From contig CALHQK010000010.1 of assembly GCA_938037185.1 (NCBI GenBank), positions 1 through 8,560 on the forward strand: a stretch of DNA of 8,560 nt, in the 5' to 3' direction. Below, in pieces: positions 6,752 to 8,560 of the stretch; within the stretch, counting starts at the first letter, position 1; every line of letters starts with the position of its first letter. The notes under the pieces are model-generated. The model was not told the DNA's origin. It saw only the letters and a program-made list of their open reading frames with translations, and did not search any database. Origin of the DNA: an uncultured Riemerella sp. (GTDB lineage Bacteria > Bacteroidota > Bacteroidia > Flavobacteriales > Weeksellaceae). Both the position numbers and the translations under genes were made by a program.

Positions 6752-8107
6752 ATGTTTTTATCCCTTAATCTTAAATATACCCGAGAATGTTTTAAACTCG
6801 CTCTCCCTGTGATGCTTACACAGCTTGGGCAGGTTTCTGTGAATTTGTTTGATAATATGATGGTGGGAAATATGCTGGGCTCCAACGCACTAGCTTCCAC
6901 CGCATTAGCAAACTCTGTTTTTATTTCAGTTTTTATTTTTGGTGTTGGTGTTTCATTTGCCATTCCTCCGTTAGTCTCTGAGGCTCAGGCTCAAAAAGAC
7001 CATGACAGAATCAATAGTGTTTTTCGCCATGGAGCAGTGATAAATATCCTTATCGGAACGATTTTGACTTTCATCCTGTTAGCTATAGCGCCACTATTAC
7101 ACTACGCCAAACAGCCAGAGGAAATCATTCCTGATGCTATTTTATATCTTTCTATCATTTCGCTGAGTGTGATTCCGATAATGAAATTTCAGACTTTGAG
7201 AGAGGTTTCCGAAGGGCTGTCCTACACCATCGGCGTAACGATAGCCACTGTTTCTGCGAACCTCATCAATGTAATTCTGAATTATGTTTTCATGAAAGGA
7301 CTTTTCGGTCTGGAACCGATGGGCGTGGCTGGAGCAGCCTATGCAACGCTGATTGCAAGGGTTTTCTCCGTTATTTTCCTATACATCGTGATGAAAAGAA
7401 ATTCCATCACAAGAAGATACATTAACGAACTGAGTTTCAAGATTTCTCTTTTCAAAAAGGAAATGTTCCAAACTCTGCTGAAATTAGGTCTTCCTACGGC
7501 TATGCAGTTGTTTTTTGAGGTGACAGCCTTTGCTTTGGCAGCCTTTATCTGCGGTATGGTAAGTACTACGGACATCGCTGCCCACCAAGTTACCATGAGT
7601 ATGGCTTCCTTTACTTTCAATCTTTGTGCTGGTTTTGGTGTGGCTTCTACGATTATGATTGGGAAAAAACGAGGAGAAAAAGATTTCGTAGGCGTGAGAA
7701 AAATCGGGATTAACAACATGAAAATAGTCTTTCTATTCATGCTTATAAGCTGTCTGACCTTTACCATTGGTAAAAATGTCCTGCCTACATTCTTTACAAA
7801 GGAAGATGAAACAGCCGTGATTGCTCTGGCTTCGCAGCTACTGGTTCTCGCTTCACTTTTCCAGCTTTCGGATGGATTACAGCTGGTTTCTTTGGCGTGT
7901 CTGCGCGGATTACAAGATGTAAAAATACCAAGCGTCATTACATTCATCGCCTACTGGGTGGTAACGCTTCCATTAGGATTTTTCCTCTGCATAACCATGG
8001 AAATGGGCGCTTATGGTATGTGGGTAGCCTTTGGGATAGGTCTTACCATTTCTGCCACACTGCTTGCTGTCCGATTTTTAAAAATCAGTTCCCAAAATAA
8101 AAAATAA
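6752..8107 (+). CDS. MATE-family (NorM-like) multidrug efflux transporter
   Basis: This inner-membrane secondary transporter probably exports drugs or cationic metabolites in exchange for H+ or Na+. The 451 residues show about 12 hydrophobic helices in two homologous halves. The first half begins near CFKLALPVMLTQ and the second near LLKLGLPTAMQ (about 242-252). The N-lobe signature VNLFDNMMVG carries D34. The second lobe has E256 (LFFEVTAF), AAHQV (276-280) and D374 (QLSDGLQL). These three acidic residues match by position those that bind the coupling cation in Vibrio cholerae NorM (D36, E255, D371); this alignment is made by eye. GVAGAAYATLIARV (191-204) is another family landmark. Length is typical (about 450). 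It starts four bases after the response regulator stop with no promoter between, so the two are almost certainly co-transcribed and probably functionally linked. The substrate cannot be read from sequence. Confidence 0.95.
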   Translation: MFLSLNLKYTRECFKLALPVMLTQLGQVSVNLFDNMMVGNMLGSNALASTALANSVFISVFIFGVGVSFAIPPLVSEAQAQKDHDRINSVFRHGAVINILIGTILTFILLAIAPLLHYAKQPEEIIPDAILYLSIISLSVIPIMKFQTLREVSEGLSYTIGVTIATVSANLINVILNYVFMKGLFGLEPMGVAGAAYATLIARVFSVIFLYIVMKRNSITRRYINELSFKISLFKKEMFQTLLKLGLPTAMQLFFEVTAFALAAFICGMVSTTDIAAHQVTMSMASFTFNLCAGFGVASTIMIGKKRGEKDFVGVRKIGINNMKIVFLFMLISCLTFTIGKNVLPTFFTKEDETAVIALASQLLVLASLFQLSDGLQLVSLACLRGLQDVKIPSVITFIAYWVVTLPLGFFLCITMEMGAYGMWVAFGIGLTISATLLAVRFLKISSQNKK

Positions 8108-8133
8108 AGATTTGGTTTAAATCCTAAATAAAT

Positions 8134-8544
8134 GTGGATAAGAACAAAATAAATAAAATCGGTTTATGTTTTCTAATAGGATTAGGACTATGGGGAGGAG
8201 GAACATTTATAAAAGATTTTTTTATAAATGAACCTAAATTAAGAGAAAAAGGAGGATATACAATAGGATATATATATAAGTATCGTAAGCGTCTAAAGGG
8301 AGCTGATATTTCTTATTATAAATATAATGTTAGAAATAAACTATGGTATGGTTCTACTATAGACGGAGAATCAGAAGAACTTATTCATAAAAGATTTTTA
8401 GTAAAATATGTAGAAGGAGAAGACTTATCTAAGATACTATTAGAATACCCAGTCCCAGACAGCATAAAAGAAGCCCCACCAGAGGGCTGGAAGAAAATGC
8501 CGGAGTGGGCAAGTGACAAAATAAGATGGTTTAATACCAAGTAA
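8134..8544 (+). CDS. Small single-pass membrane protein, function unknown
   Basis: A 136-residue protein with a lysine-rich N-terminus (KNKINK), one glycine-rich hydrophobic helix (about 9-26) and a soluble domain that the positive-inside rule would place outside the membrane. The soluble part is rich in Tyr and Lys (YTIGYIYKYRKRLKG, 42-56) and has a strand KRFLVKYVEGE (86-96). It ends with PVPDSIKEAPPEGWKKMPEW (106-125), a proline-rich tail. Its look resembles small uncharacterised proteins that recur in flavobacteria, but no named family can be asserted. The start is GTG at 8134. An in-frame TAA at 8125 rules out a longer protein unless ATA is used, and the overlapping ATG at 8132 reads only six codons. 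It lies 26 bp after the MATE stop; the only promoter hint is AAGATTTG at 8107-8114, one base off the -7 consensus. It is visibly richer in AT and in ATA/AGA/TTA codons than its neighbours. Confidence 0.75.
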   Translation: MDKNKINKIGLCFLIGLGLWGGGTFIKDFFINEPKLREKGGYTIGYIYKYRKRLKGADISYYKYNVRNKLWYGSTIDGESEELIHKRFLVKYVEGEDLSKILLEYPVPDSIKEAPPEGWKKMPEWASDKIRWFNTK

Positions 8545-8560
8545 TGAATTTTTTGGGAAT

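Noticed and set aside
6700..6760. Frameshift that removed the HTH of the response regulator
   Set aside because: The MATE start codon follows after four bases and its frame encodes normal MATE N-terminal sequence at once. No HTH-like residues were seen in any frame nearby.
7339..7947. 202-residue reading frame on the minus strand inside the MATE gene
   Set aside because: It is antisense to a clear 12-helix transporter, its product is low-complexity with no family signature, and it has no promoter. It is a shadow of the real gene.
8109..8123. GATTT-GGTTT-AAATC inverted repeat as a terminator after the MATE gene
   Set aside because: The stem is only five AT-rich pairs with no following U-run, too weak to support a terminator call.

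Overview
The window looks like chromosomal DNA of a flavobacterium (Bacteroidota), most likely in the Chryseobacterium/Riemerella/Elizabethkingia group. This is inferred from three things: AT-rich sequence with essentially no Shine-Dalgarno motifs, promoter elements of the Bacteroidota -7 type (TAnnTTTG), and the character of the encoded proteins. The genus is an inference; no rRNA or other marker gene is present.

Layout. Positions 1-374 hold no gene. Most of this stretch (about 39-350) is a degenerate tandem repeat with a 66-bp period, itself built from three roughly 22-bp subunits. It ends in a near-perfect 14-bp-stem hairpin (320-350) just beyond the end of sucB. On the minus strand, in transcription order, come a membrane-anchored SRPBCC plus GyrI-like ligand-binding protein (4399-5433, possibly from 5493), sucA (E1 of 2-oxoglutarate dehydrogenase, 1620-4385) and sucB (E2, 375-1580). 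The gaps are 13 and 39 bp, so the three probably form one transcription unit that ends at the repeat/hairpin region. The E3 (lpd) gene is not here.

A compact divergent promoter region (about 5434-5562) separates this unit from a plus-strand pair. The first gene is a sigma-54-type response regulator that lacks the usual C-terminal DNA-binding domain (5563-6747). Four bases later comes a 12-helix MATE/NorM-family efflux transporter (6752-8107). A short AT-rich gene for an unrecognised single-pass membrane protein (8134-8544) follows, and the window ends 16 bp after it.

How the genes work together. SucA and SucB are two of the three components of the TCA-cycle enzyme that converts 2-oxoglutarate to succinyl-CoA. 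The ligand-binding protein upstream is probably co-expressed with them, but its ligand is unknown. The regulator and transporter are almost certainly co-transcribed. Since the regulator has no DNA-binding domain, it may act on sigma-54 RNA polymerase without a dedicated enhancer site. The window contains no clearly new multi-gene system. The items most worth a second look are the nested repeat array, the HTH-less regulator paired with a MATE pump, and the ligand-binding protein at the head of sucAB.
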